From contig JAURLM010000198.1 of NCBI GenBank assembly GCA_030831265.1, positions 1 to 5,046 of the forward strand: DNA of 5,046 bases, given 5' to 3'. The position numbers and the translations under genes were made by a program. Below are positions 1-5,046 of the stretch, piece by piece. Under the pieces are notes generated by a model. The model saw only the letters and a list, made by a program, of their open reading frames with translations, had not been told where the DNA came from and ran no database searches. The DNA comes from Chloroflexota bacterium. Its GTDB lineage: Bacteria; Chloroflexota; Dehalococcoidia; Lucifugimonadales; Lucifugimonadaceae. How positions within the stretch are numbered: the stretch's first letter is position 1; every line of letters begins with the position of its first letter.

Positions 1-63
1 AAAAGCAGATTGCTCAAGCTCGGTTATCGGAATAACGGTCTGCCGACTAATAGTCATCGTCAT
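1..63 (-). CDS. Start of an unidentified ORF downstream of miaB (partial, cut by window edge)
   Basis: On the minus strand the frame is open from an ATG at 63-61 to the window edge (about 21 residues, starting MTMTISRQTVIPITELEQ). That ATG overlaps the miaB stop as ATGA. A second in-frame ATG at 57-55 is the alternative start. A weak purine-rich GAAAGAG (84-78) lies 14 nt upstream of the first ATG, so the ribosome site does not decide between them. The stop-start overlap suggests cotranscription and translational coupling with miaB. The visible residues carry no motif I recognise, so no function is given. The piece is short enough that an open frame alone is weak evidence; the case rests mainly on the ATGA junction. 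Confidence 0.5.
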   Translation of the reverse strand, partial: MTMTISRQTVIPITELEQSAF

Positions 64-1370
64 TTTGTAAAGACCAGCTCTTTCTGAGACTGGGTGGCCC
101 GTAAGTCCCCCTCAAGGGACCATGGCGAAGCCCCGGTGATTCCTACGCTCACCGTTTCGCCCAGGGCGGGCCCACCGCCTGTCAGGTATACAAGTTTGTC
201 GCCTCTCGTCCTCCCACGAAGGCGTCCTCGGGTTTCTCCATCTACTAGGATATCGAATTCTAGACCTAAAAGGTCAGCATTTAACCGGGTCTGAATCTGA
301 GCCTGAAGGTCATCAACCGTTCGGAGCCGGCGTTTCTTCTCTTCTCGCGACACCATGTCCGGCATCTTCCGAGAAGCGTAAGTCCCGTTACGCTCCGAAT
401 AGGCGGCTGAGTGTACCTTGTCGAACCGCACCAGTTCCAGTACCCGTACGGACTGTTCGAACTCCGCTTCCGTCTCACCGGGGAAGCCAACTATCAGGTC
501 TGTCGTGAGCGTCACGCCGGGAATAGTCTCACGAATCTCGTCGACTCGCTCCAGGAACTGATTACGAGTGTATCCGCGCCTCATCTCGGCCAATATGCGG
601 TCATCACCAGCCTGGAATGGCAGGTTTACGTTCTCGCACACCTTTGGCAGGTCTGCGATGGCCCGGATTATGCGGCGTGACATGTCGTTAGGGTGCGATG
701 TTAGGAAGCGGATTCGCTCGATGCCAGGAATGTCATTGACGCGCTCCATGAGATCGGCGAGATCGACGCGCGGCTGGAGGTCATGCCCGTAGGAATCCAC
801 GTTCTGGCCGAGCAGTGTGACTTCCTTCACTCCACGGTCGGTAAGACGTGTAACTTCGTCGACAAGTTCTTCTACCGGTCGGCTCATCTCACGGCCGCGA
901 CGAGAAGGAATGAGGCAGAACGTGCAGAACTTGTCGCAGCCGTGGACGATAGGAACGAACGTGGAAATATCTGGCTGCTGCGGAGTCAGGTTGGTGAGGC
1001 AACCTTCGGTGCTCAGGCCGGTGCGAGCGCCAACAGCGTCGATGATCGGCTGGAACTCCTGCGGACGTGCCCAGACGTCCACGTACGGGAAGCGTTGCCG
1101 GAGATTGGTCTGGTCGGGGCCGACCATGCATCCCATCACCGCTATGACGCGGGATGAATCATTGCGTTTAGCTTTGTTAAGCCTGCCCAGCAACCCGGTT
1201 GCCGTGTCTTCTGCAGACTGGCGAACCACGCACGTATTTACCACGACCACATCTGCGTTTTCGATGCTCTCAGCGCGGTCAAGCCCCATCCGTTCGAGGC
1301 TCAGGTCGATCCTCTGCGAATCAGCTACGTTCATCTGGCATCCGACTGTCCAGACATGAAATGACGGCAT
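60..1370 (-). CDS. miaB: tRNA-2-methylthio-N6-dimethylallyladenosine synthase (MiaB)
   Basis: This radical SAM methylthiotransferase adds a methylthio group to C2 of i6A37 next to the anticodon of tRNAs reading UNN codons, which stabilises decoding; it acts in the cytoplasm. The 436 residues match the usual MiaB length. The N-terminal MTTase domain (about 1-110) carries Cys11 (GCQMN), Cys47 (NTCVVR) and Cys81 (MGCMVG), expected ligands of the auxiliary 4Fe-4S cluster. The radical SAM domain (about 135-350) carries GCDKFCTFC with Cys145, Cys149 and Cys152, then LLGQNVDSYG, RFLTSHP and TDLIVGFPGET. A TRAM-like RNA-binding region follows (about 365-426). The ATG at 1370-1368 is chosen because MPSFHVWTVGCQMN is a typical MiaB start, although no good Shine-Dalgarno precedes it. 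It is divergent from nadX and overlaps the ORF behind it. The MiaB rather than RimO/MtaB assignment rests on overall motif resemblance. Confidence 0.95.
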   Translation of the reverse strand: MPSFHVWTVGCQMNVADSQRIDLSLERMGLDRAESIENADVVVVNTCVVRQSAEDTATGLLGRLNKAKRNDSSRVIAVMGCMVGPDQTNLRQRFPYVDVWARPQEFQPIIDAVGARTGLSTEGCLTNLTPQQPDISTFVPIVHGCDKFCTFCLIPSRRGREMSRPVEELVDEVTRLTDRGVKEVTLLGQNVDSYGHDLQPRVDLADLMERVNDIPGIERIRFLTSHPNDMSRRIIRAIADLPKVCENVNLPFQAGDDRILAEMRRGYTRNQFLERVDEIRETIPGVTLTTDLIVGFPGETEAEFEQSVRVLELVRFDKVHSAAYSERNGTYASRKMPDMVSREEKKRRLRTVDDLQAQIQTRLNADLLGLEFDILVDGETRGRLRGRTRGDKLVYLTGGGPALGETVSVGITGASPWSLEGDLRATQSQKELVFTK

Positions 1371-1559
1371 GGCGGTTAGAAACGGGCGATCGTTACGGTT
1401 ATCACAATGGTTTAACTGATTAGGATATCTCGCGTGCGCGTGGGGTCAAGTTCAAAGAGAGCATCCATTCAACCAGTTAGTACCAGTTGACGGGATTCGC
1501 AGCGTGATAACAGGTTACGGGTATGCTTAGTAGTACTGACTGTAGCGGAGAGTACGAAT
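1371..1559. promoter_or_regulatory. Divergent intergenic region between miaB and nadX
   Basis: These 189 bp must hold the promoters of both divergent genes. An 8-bp inverted pair, GTTATCAC at 1398-1405 and GTGATAAC at 1504-1511, flanks the middle. Read toward each gene, both copies contain GATAAC, a 4/6 match to a -10 hexamer, and the miaB copy is preceded by TG as in an extended -10. GTTACGG occurs at 1392-1398 and again at 1514-1520. ACCAGTT is repeated at 1472-1478 and 1482-1488, ten bases apart. A TTGACG at 1487-1492 resembles a -35 but has no matching -10 at 16-18 bp. I see no riboswitch or terminator. The region certainly lies between two divergent starts; the individual promoter elements are uncertain. 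Confidence 0.5.
1547..1550 (+). promoter_or_regulatory. Ribosome binding site of nadX (supports a TTG start)
   Basis: GGAG lies 9 nt before the TTG at 1560. The spacing is normal, and the protein motif IGVIGCGSMG begins nine residues downstream, where a Rossmann fold should begin, so this site decides in favour of the TTG start. Confidence 0.65.
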
Positions 1560-2393
1560 TTGTCTGACTCGAACTTGCTGGAAATAGGCGTGATTGGTTG
1601 CGGCTCCATGGGAGCCGAGCTGGCGCAGGCAATTGGCCCTCATGGAATCAAGGGAGCGCGGGTAGTTGCGCTGCTTGATCGATCACCTGAACAGGGCAGG
1701 GCACTTGCCGCATCTCTCGACCCGCATCCGACCTTCTTTAGCAGCGAACAGGAGTTTCTTTCCTGCGGCGCGATGAAGATTGTCGCTGAGTGCGCTTCGC
1801 AGGCTGCTGTGCGGGAACACGGGGTCGCCGTGCTGGAGTCCGGTCGTTCGCTCCTGCTCATGAGTTCCGGTGCGTTGATGGACCCGGAGCTATTCGACGC
1901 ACTTACGTCGGCTGCGGCTCGGTCCGGGGCGCAGATAATTGTTCCGTCAGGCGCGGTCGGTGGTATCGATGCCTTGCGGGCGGTTCAATATGACCTGGAT
2001 TCGGTGACCATAGTTTCAACGAAGCGCCCAGCCGCACTTGCGGGTGCGCCGGGATTTGCCGATTGGGAAAACAAGGAAATATCGTCGCCGACAACGGTGT
2101 TTGACGGACCTGCGGTGGAAGCGGTCAAGCTGTTTCCGGCCAACGTGAATGTCGCGGCCACGGTGAGCCTGGCGGGGATTGGTCCGCAACGGACGATGGT
2201 CCGTGTTGTCGCAGACCCTGCTGCTCCCGGAAATGTGCATGAGATTCGCGCCAAAGGCGGCTTTGGAGAGTTTCAGTTCAGGCTGGTGAACCGGCCTCAC
2301 CCCAAGAACCCGAAAACCTCTCACCTTGCGGTGCTGGCGGCTATCGAGGCGTTGCGTGCGCTGGTGAACCCGGGACTGCGCGTCGGCACATAG
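1560..2393 (+). CDS. nadX: L-aspartate dehydrogenase (NadX)
   Basis: This enzyme oxidises L-aspartate with NAD(P)+ to iminoaspartate, the substrate of quinolinate synthase NadA, and so starts de novo NAD synthesis without the oxygen- or fumarate-dependent oxidase NadB. The 277 residues are slightly longer than typical members. Seen in the sequence: a Rossmann GxGxxG at 13-18 (GCGSMG), Asp40 at the end of the second strand (VALLDRS), AECAS at 76-80, PSGAVGGIDALRA at 129-141, STKRPAALAGAPGF at 153-166, FPANVNVAATVSLAGIG at 192-208, GNVHEI with His227 in the position of the family's conserved active-site His, and NPKTSHLA at 250-257. It starts with TTG behind GGAG. It is divergent from miaB and convergent with the tRNA gene, 37 bp away, so it is probably monocistronic. 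No nadA or nadC lies in this window. Confidence 0.9.
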   Translation: MSDSNLLEIGVIGCGSMGAELAQAIGPHGIKGARVVALLDRSPEQGRALAASLDPHPTFFSSEQEFLSCGAMKIVAECASQAAVREHGVAVLESGRSLLLMSSGALMDPELFDALTSAAARSGAQIIVPSGAVGGIDALRAVQYDLDSVTIVSTKRPAALAGAPGFADWENKEISSPTTVFDGPAVEAVKLFPANVNVAATVSLAGIGPQRTMVRVVADPAAPGNVHEIRAKGGFGEFQFRLVNRPHPKNPKTSHLAVLAAIEALRALVNPGLRVGT

Positions 2394-2430
2394 TGTGTGG
2401 GTACGTTGGGATGTTTCGGGGGGAGAAAAG

Positions 2431-2520
2431 TGGCGGAGGGTGCGGGATTCGAACCCGCGTGGGAGTATAAATCCCTCCCGCTTAGCAGGCGGGTGCACTA
2501 GGCCACTATGCGAACCCTCC
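2431..2520 (-). tRNA. tRNA-Ser (anticodon GCT), CCA encoded
   Basis: Read on the minus strand, this folds as a class II tRNA. The 7-bp acceptor stem is GGAGGGT (2520-2514) with ACCCTCC (2441-2435), followed by discriminator G (2434) and an encoded CCA (2433-2431). The D stem is GCA/TGC. The anticodon stem CCCGC/GCGGG (2493-2489 with 2481-2477) closes the loop CTGCTAA with anticodon GCT at 2486-2484, which reads AGC and AGU serine codons. The long variable arm has a GGGA/TCCC stem, and the T arm is GCGGG-TTCGAAT-CCCGC. The long variable arm and discriminator G are serine identity features. Every stem is intact. Confidence 0.98.
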
Positions 2521-2545
2521 GCGAAGAACGAAACCTGCTCCGTTC

Positions 2546-2575
2546 ACTATAGCGGTCAGTGGTGTTACATCGCAA
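2546..2575 (-). promoter_or_regulatory. Likely sigma-70-type promoter of tRNA-Ser
   Basis: On the minus strand TTGCGA (2575-2570, 4/6 to the -35 consensus) is followed after 18 bp by TATAGT (2551-2546, 5/6 to the -10 consensus). Initiation about 7 nt further on would leave a leader of roughly 20 nt before the tRNA 5' end at 2520. The spacing and position are right for a tRNA gene. It has not been tested against other candidates. Confidence 0.5.
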
Positions 2576-2637
2576 AGCGGAGATTTGCCAAACGAGGGTT
2601 AATTCGAAGAGTATTCCTCACACACCAACCTTTGGAT

Positions 2638-2643
2638 GGAGGT
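2638..2643 (+). promoter_or_regulatory. Ribosome binding site of the lipoprotein gene
   Basis: GGAGGT lies 5 nt before the ATG at 2649 and 8 nt before a second in-frame ATG at 2652. This strong site places the start directly before a lipoprotein signal peptide and rules out the longer in-frame start at 2559. Confidence 0.8.
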
Positions 2644-2648
2644 TCACG

Positions 2649-3074
2649 ATGATGGTCAATACCGTCTCTGTGGCCTGTGTTGTCATCGTAGTTGCTGTTC
2701 TGATTGCGGGGTGTGGTACCAGTGATAGGTCCGCAGTGACTGGAACATGGGTTACTGCGTCTCCGCATCCAGAACCAACAGCCGCCGAAACTGGACGCTC
2801 CACAGCGACGGTTGTCCGGCCCACGCAATCCGCATCGGCAACGACGGTAGGAACCACTGCATCAGAACTGACCAGGGTGAACGTCAGGCAGGGCCTGTTC
2901 AATCGCGAAGGCACACTGGGCGGCGCTAATTTTTCGGTGCTGCTGCCCGCCGGATGGTCTGCCGTGGATGAGCCGGTTCTAGCCTCTCCCGGTAAAGACG
3001 CCTCGCCACGCGGAACCATCGTTCTCCAAGGTTACGGGGACATGCACATCCGATATCAGTTCATGGTTCCATAG
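2649..3074 (+). CDS. N-terminal part of the interrupted lipoprotein (signal peptide, linker, first third of domain 1)
   Basis: This 141-residue product is what would be made if the TAG at 3072-3074 terminates. Residues 1-22 (MMVNTVSVACVVIVVAVLIAGC) are a lipoprotein signal: an apolar core, then lipobox LIAGC with Cys22 as the lipidated residue, so export and outer-face anchoring are expected. The n-region has no Lys or Arg, which is unusual. Residues 23-75 are rich in Ser, Thr, Ala and Pro, a disordered stalk. Domain 1 begins near residue 88 and stops after IRYQFMVP, in the middle of a predicted beta region, so this fragment alone probably does not fold. GGAGGT upstream sets the start. No convincing promoter was found between the tRNA and this gene. 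Confidence 0.7.
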   Translation: MMVNTVSVACVVIVVAVLIAGCGTSDRSAVTGTWVTASPHPEPTAAETGRSTATVVRPTQSASATTVGTTASELTRVNVRQGLFNREGTLGGANFSVLLPAGWSAVDEPVLASPGKDASPRGTIVLQGYGDMHIRYQFMVP

Positions 3075-3332
3075 AACTTCGAAAGTACGAAAAACAATCT
3101 GTTTAGAGTTCCAGACGGATACGAAAACGAGAGTTCAATGCTCAACGGATTGGCCGTCGACTGGGTTTTGCCAGTAGAAACAACAAATTCAGGCGGTCGC
3201 TATCGGATCAGTGCAGGCTACAGTAACCTGCTGGGTGATGATGTGGACGGTTTTGGACTGCTCCTGTTTGCGCATAGTCTTTCTGCGGAACTGCTTGACG
3301 AGGCGAAAGCCATAATGGAATCAGTGCAGTTC
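2931..3332 (+). other. Domain copy 1 of the lipoprotein (contains the TAG)
   Basis: This encodes about 134 positions from FSVLLPAGW to MESVQF. It aligns with the copy at 3441-3851 at protein level only; no long nucleotide identity is visible, so the duplication is old. Copy 1 has about nine extra residues between the GW and GD motifs. Confidence 0.6.
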
Positions 3333-3878
3333 GCCGCTCCGCCTCCTGCACCACCCGAAAGACCCAAACCAGAGGTAACACCATCGAAAGACTGGTCTCG
3401 AATCGCTGCCCACTGGTTGAACGGACCATCTAAGCAGATGTTTTCCGTGCTTGCTCCGCCCGGCTGGGATTTCGCGCCTTTCCAGGGAGCGGACACATTC
3501 GTCGGTCAATTTACGGATGGCGAAATCGTCATTGCTTTTGACTACGGCAACTTGAGTGGTTCGGCAGTTGGATTTGACTCGCATGCTCGCAACCCGGACA
3601 TGTATCCGGCGCACGAATTCTGGTTTGAGACGGTGGATGAAAAGCCTTTGCTGTTCTATCGTCCTGTCGGTGACTTGACCAACGAGCGAGCCTATACCGG
3701 ACTATCTGTAGAACGTTTGCCTGGATCCCCGGTTAAACGTTCTCCGGTGAATTGGTTAGTGACCGTTGGCTGCGGTGGCCATTTCTACGCACACACATCA
3801 ACCAATGCCCAGGCTGAACTGGTCCTGGCGATTCTGCGTACGTTGCGCATTGAACTCCAGGGTAACGTGGGCTGTTGA
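3138..3878 (+). CDS. C-terminal part of the interrupted lipoprotein (rest of domain 1, Pro-rich linker, domain 2)
   Basis: This is the 246-residue product if translation restarted at the first ATG after the TAG. The frame is already open from 3075, adding 21 coding-like residues (NFESTKNNLFRVPDGYENESS). The ATG at 3138 has only a weak GAGAG at 3129-3133, and the product would have no signal peptide, so independent expression is unlikely. Residues 1-65 complete domain 1, 66-84 form a Pro-rich linker (AAPPPAPPERPKPEV), and 102-238 are domain 2, starting FSVLAPPGW and holding FVGQFTDGEIVIAFDYG, RNPDMY and a final helix AELVLAILRTLRI. I do not know a function; domain 2 resembles, from memory, an uncharacterised secreted domain common in Chloroflexota. 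The gene ends 4 bp from the convergent permease stop. Confidence 0.6.
   Translation: MLNGLAVDWVLPVETTNSGGRYRISAGYSNLLGDDVDGFGLLLFAHSLSAELLDEAKAIMESVQFAAPPPAPPERPKPEVTPSKDWSRIAAHWLNGPSKQMFSVLAPPGWDFAPFQGADTFVGQFTDGEIVIAFDYGNLSGSAVGFDSHARNPDMYPAHEFWFETVDEKPLLFYRPVGDLTNERAYTGLSVERLPGSPVKRSPVNWLVTVGCGGHFYAHTSTNAQAELVLAILRTLRIELQGNVGC
3441..3851 (+). other. Domain copy 2 of the lipoprotein (intact)
   Basis: This encodes 137 residues from FSVLAPPGW to LRTLRI, with the same order of motifs as copy 1, including GFGLLLFAHS (copy 1) against GCGGHFYAHT (copy 2) near the end. It serves as the internal template showing that copy 1 is continuous across the TAG. Confidence 0.6.
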
Positions 3879-3882
3879 ACCT

Positions 3883-4686
3883 TTACTTGATCAGGCGGCG
3901 TTTCATCAGCCAGACGGCTATAGGCCAGAAGACTGATATCAAGCCGACCATGTACAGCCCTGACCACAGGTGGGTTAGCTCCAGGTGGTTCGTGGCAAAC
4001 CCGCGTGCGATGTGAACCCCGGGCGTGAGCGGCATCACCCATGCGACCGGTTCAATCCAGTCTGGTAATACAGAAATTGGGAAGAACGTTCCGCTGAAGA
4101 AGAACAGCGGTGTGGCGACCAGGGTGAATACCAGTGAAAGGAACACTGTGTACGGTGCGGTGGCTGCGAAGAAGAAGCCCATCGTCCCGAACACCATTCC
4201 GCTCAGGATGGCGGGGATCAAGATTCCAATGGCTGTCCACTCGTTCATCCATCCCAGTGCGACTGCGAACAGTGCCACTGCAACCGTTGTCATCAGTGAG
4301 CGTGTAACCGCCCATGCGACATCACCAAGAGTCAGCTCAAAAATCGAGATCGGCGTGGTTAACTGCGTTTCGTAGATCTGGTTGTCGATGCGGTGATAGG
4401 CGTTCCATGACGTCTCGAAAAGTGCATGGAACATGGCTGAGCCCATGATGATTCCCGGCGTCACGAATTCTGCGTACGTCTCCGCTCCCTCGACTTCCGA
4501 CACCAGCTTGCCGATGCCGAAGCCGACTGCCAGCAGTGCGACCGCGGGCTCAACGAGAATCCACGTGACCGTGATCTTCCAGTAGCGGGCGAGCGCCACC
4601 CAGTGCCGTAACCAGACTGCGGTGATGCTGCGGAACCGTATTCTGCCTGTCCCGGTGCGGCGTGCTGTTGGAGCGGTAAGCGTCAT
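3883..4686 (-). CDS. ABC-2 type transporter permease, NodJ/DrrB-like
   Basis: This is an integral membrane subunit of an ABC exporter and would form the channel with the ATP-binding protein encoded just upstream. The 267 residues are the usual family length. A basic cytoplasmic N-terminus (residues 9-28) is followed by about six membrane segments: near 40-60, 75-93, 128-148, 152-175, 180-200 and 243-262. NodJ-type signatures are YAEFVTPGIIMGSAMF (71-86), ETSWNAYHRI (91-100), TTPISIFELTLGDVAWA (110-126), and FFFSGTFFPISVLPDW (195-210) followed by PLTPGVHIARG (219-229). The ATG at 4686-4684 overlaps the ATPase TGA as ATGA, with GGGAG (4702-4698) 11 nt upstream, so translational coupling is likely. 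The family exports lipo-oligosaccharides, antibiotics or other amphiphiles; the substrate here cannot be told. Its stop is 4 bp from that of the lipoprotein gene. Confidence 0.88.
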   Translation of the reverse strand: MTLTAPTARRTGTGRIRFRSITAVWLRHWVALARYWKITVTWILVEPAVALLAVGFGIGKLVSEVEGAETYAEFVTPGIIMGSAMFHALFETSWNAYHRIDNQIYETQLTTPISIFELTLGDVAWAVTRSLMTTVAVALFAVALGWMNEWTAIGILIPAILSGMVFGTMGFFFAATAPYTVFLSLVFTLVATPLFFFSGTFFPISVLPDWIEPVAWVMPLTPGVHIARGFATNHLELTHLWSGLYMVGLISVFWPIAVWLMKRRLIK

Positions 4687-5046
4687 TCGTCCCGCAACTC
4701 CCGTCCAGTGAGCGTGATGAAAACGTCTTCGAGGTTGCCCGGTCGGTAAGTGACTCGAACACCGGCCATGTTTGATATGTCGGGTCGAGCACCGTTTTCC
4801 GAAGTTATGGTGACCATCGCCCCGGCTTCATGCAGCGTGTACGGCGTGCCTTCCAGCCGTTCGCGCAGGGCATTCATCGCTGCGGGGTATTCAGTACGCA
4901 CCTGTGCTACTTCCTCACCGGCATGGCGAGTTACCAATTCATCTGGCGTGCCTTCGTCAAGGATCTGGCCGTGATCCATGATGGCGATACGGTCGCACAG
5001 GGTTGCTGCTTCTTCCATGTAGTGCGTGGACATGAGTATGGTCACG
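4683..5046 (-). CDS. ABC transporter ATP-binding protein, NodI/DrrA-like (partial, C-terminal 121 codons)
   Basis: This is the nucleotide-binding subunit that would power the adjacent permease. Only the C-terminus is in the window. It shows the end of the Walker B-side core and the H-loop (ILMSTHYMEEA, His being the switch histidine), then CDRIAIMDHGQILDEGTPDELV, a standard ABC signature region, and a C-terminal extension ending NLEDVFITLTGRELRDE, which is typical of the NodI/DrrA/CcmA-like drug and lipid exporter ATPases. The Walker A, Q-loop and LSGGQ motifs lie beyond the right edge. The GTG at 5045-5043 is an internal Val of the strand before the H-loop, not a start. It ends in an ATGA overlap with the permease gene. 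Confidence 0.9.
   Translation of the reverse strand, partial: VTILMSTHYMEEAATLCDRIAIMDHGQILDEGTPDELVTRHAGEEVAQVRTEYPAAMNALRERLEGTPYTLHEAGAMVTITSENGARPDISNMAGVRVTYRPGNLEDVFITLTGRELRDE

Larger units (their letters stand above)
2649..3878 (+). pseudogene. Two-domain secreted lipoprotein gene interrupted by one in-frame TAG
   Basis: Read as one frame, this gives 409 codons with a single amber at codon 142 (3072-3074). In order: lipoprotein signal peptide with Cys22; Ser/Thr/Pro-rich linker (about 30-75); domain 1 (about 95-228, containing the amber); Pro-rich linker (about 229-245, APPPAPPERPKPEV); domain 2 (about 265-401). The domains are related: FSVLLPAGW against FSVLAPPGW, GDMHIRYQF against GEIVIAFDY, RVPDGY against RNPDMY, and a closing helix MESVQF against LRTLRI. 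From the G of the second motif to the R of the third is 23 positions in both copies, counting the amber as one residue. The third motif in domain 1 (from 3105) lies after the TAG but before the first ATG (3138), so the gap is coding sequence. No other lesion is visible. Nonsense mutation, base error and stop readthrough cannot be separated here. Function is unknown; a PsbP/Mog1-like fold is a guess from the pattern. Confidence 0.75.

Noticed and set aside
817..1359. Plus-strand ORF of 180 codons opposite miaB, and the other long plus-strand frames at 411-1157
   Set aside because: They lie antisense to a clear miaB and show no recognisable motif or ribosome site.
2394..2430. Rho-independent terminator between nadX and the tRNA gene
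   Set aside because: There is a G-rich run and a TTTT on the tRNA strand just after CCA, but no separate stem-loop could be drawn.
2431..2520. The local tRNA-Ser as a suppressor that reads the TAG at 3072
   Set aside because: Its anticodon is GCT, which pairs with AGC/AGU, not CTA as an amber suppressor needs.
2585..2617. Promoter for the lipoprotein gene: TTGCCA (2585-2590) with TATTCC (2612-2617)
   Set aside because: The spacer is 21 bp, too long for a normal sigma-70 promoter, and the -10 match is weak.
2559..2648. Longer N-terminus for the lipoprotein starting at 2559
   Set aside because: It would bury the signal peptide 30 residues inside the protein, has no ribosome site, and overlaps the likely tRNA promoter; GGAGGT at 2638 fits the ATG at 2649.
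2395..2652. Plus-strand ORF of 85 codons containing RVRDSNPRGS
   Set aside because: It reads through the tRNA-Ser gene in reverse; VRDSNPR is the familiar false translation of the tRNA T arm.
3060..3140. Programmed frameshift or insertion/deletion at the lipoprotein break
   Set aside because: Both sides are in the same frame and the motif spacing across the break matches the second domain exactly, so no frame change is needed.
5043..5045. GTG as start of the ABC ATP-binding protein
   Set aside because: The codon lies in the conserved strand directly before the H-loop, so the gene must continue beyond the window edge.

Overview
The window is ordinary bacterial chromosome, densely packed, with moderate GC. 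The MiaB protein has an N-terminus (MPSFHVWTVGCQMN), a ...VHSAAYSERNGT... stretch and a C-terminal SPWSLE motif that look, from memory, like MiaB of Dehalococcoidia/Chloroflexota. The Ser/Thr/Pro-rich lipoprotein and the CCA-encoding tRNA-Ser fit that, but the assignment is an inference. I found no phage, IS, CRISPR or defence genes.

Layout. At 1-63 (minus) is the start of an unidentified ORF that overlaps the miaB stop codon. At 60-1370 (minus) is miaB, the tRNA-A37 methylthiotransferase. A 189-bp divergent intergenic region (1371-1559) separates it from nadX (1560-2393, plus, TTG start), an L-aspartate dehydrogenase that would feed NAD synthesis. nadX converges on a tRNA-Ser(GCT) gene (2431-2520, minus) that has a plausible promoter of its own. 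Next, on the plus strand, is a lipoprotein gene (2649-3878) split by one in-frame TAG at 3072-3074. Its stop lies 4 bp from the stop of a minus-strand ABC-2 permease gene (3883-4686), which overlaps by ATGA the end of its ATP-binding partner (4683-5046, cut by the window edge). The last two genes form a NodIJ/DrrAB-type export operon running into the window from the right.

The main point of interest is the lipoprotein gene. The signal peptide and first part of domain 1 precede the TAG. The frame then stays open for 267 more codons, and the codons directly after the TAG, before any usable ATG, match the second copy of the same domain with identical spacing. It therefore looks like one two-domain protein broken by a point nonsense mutation, a base error, or a stop that is read through. 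The remaining genes are recognisable housekeeping or transport genes, and I see no clear new multi-gene system.
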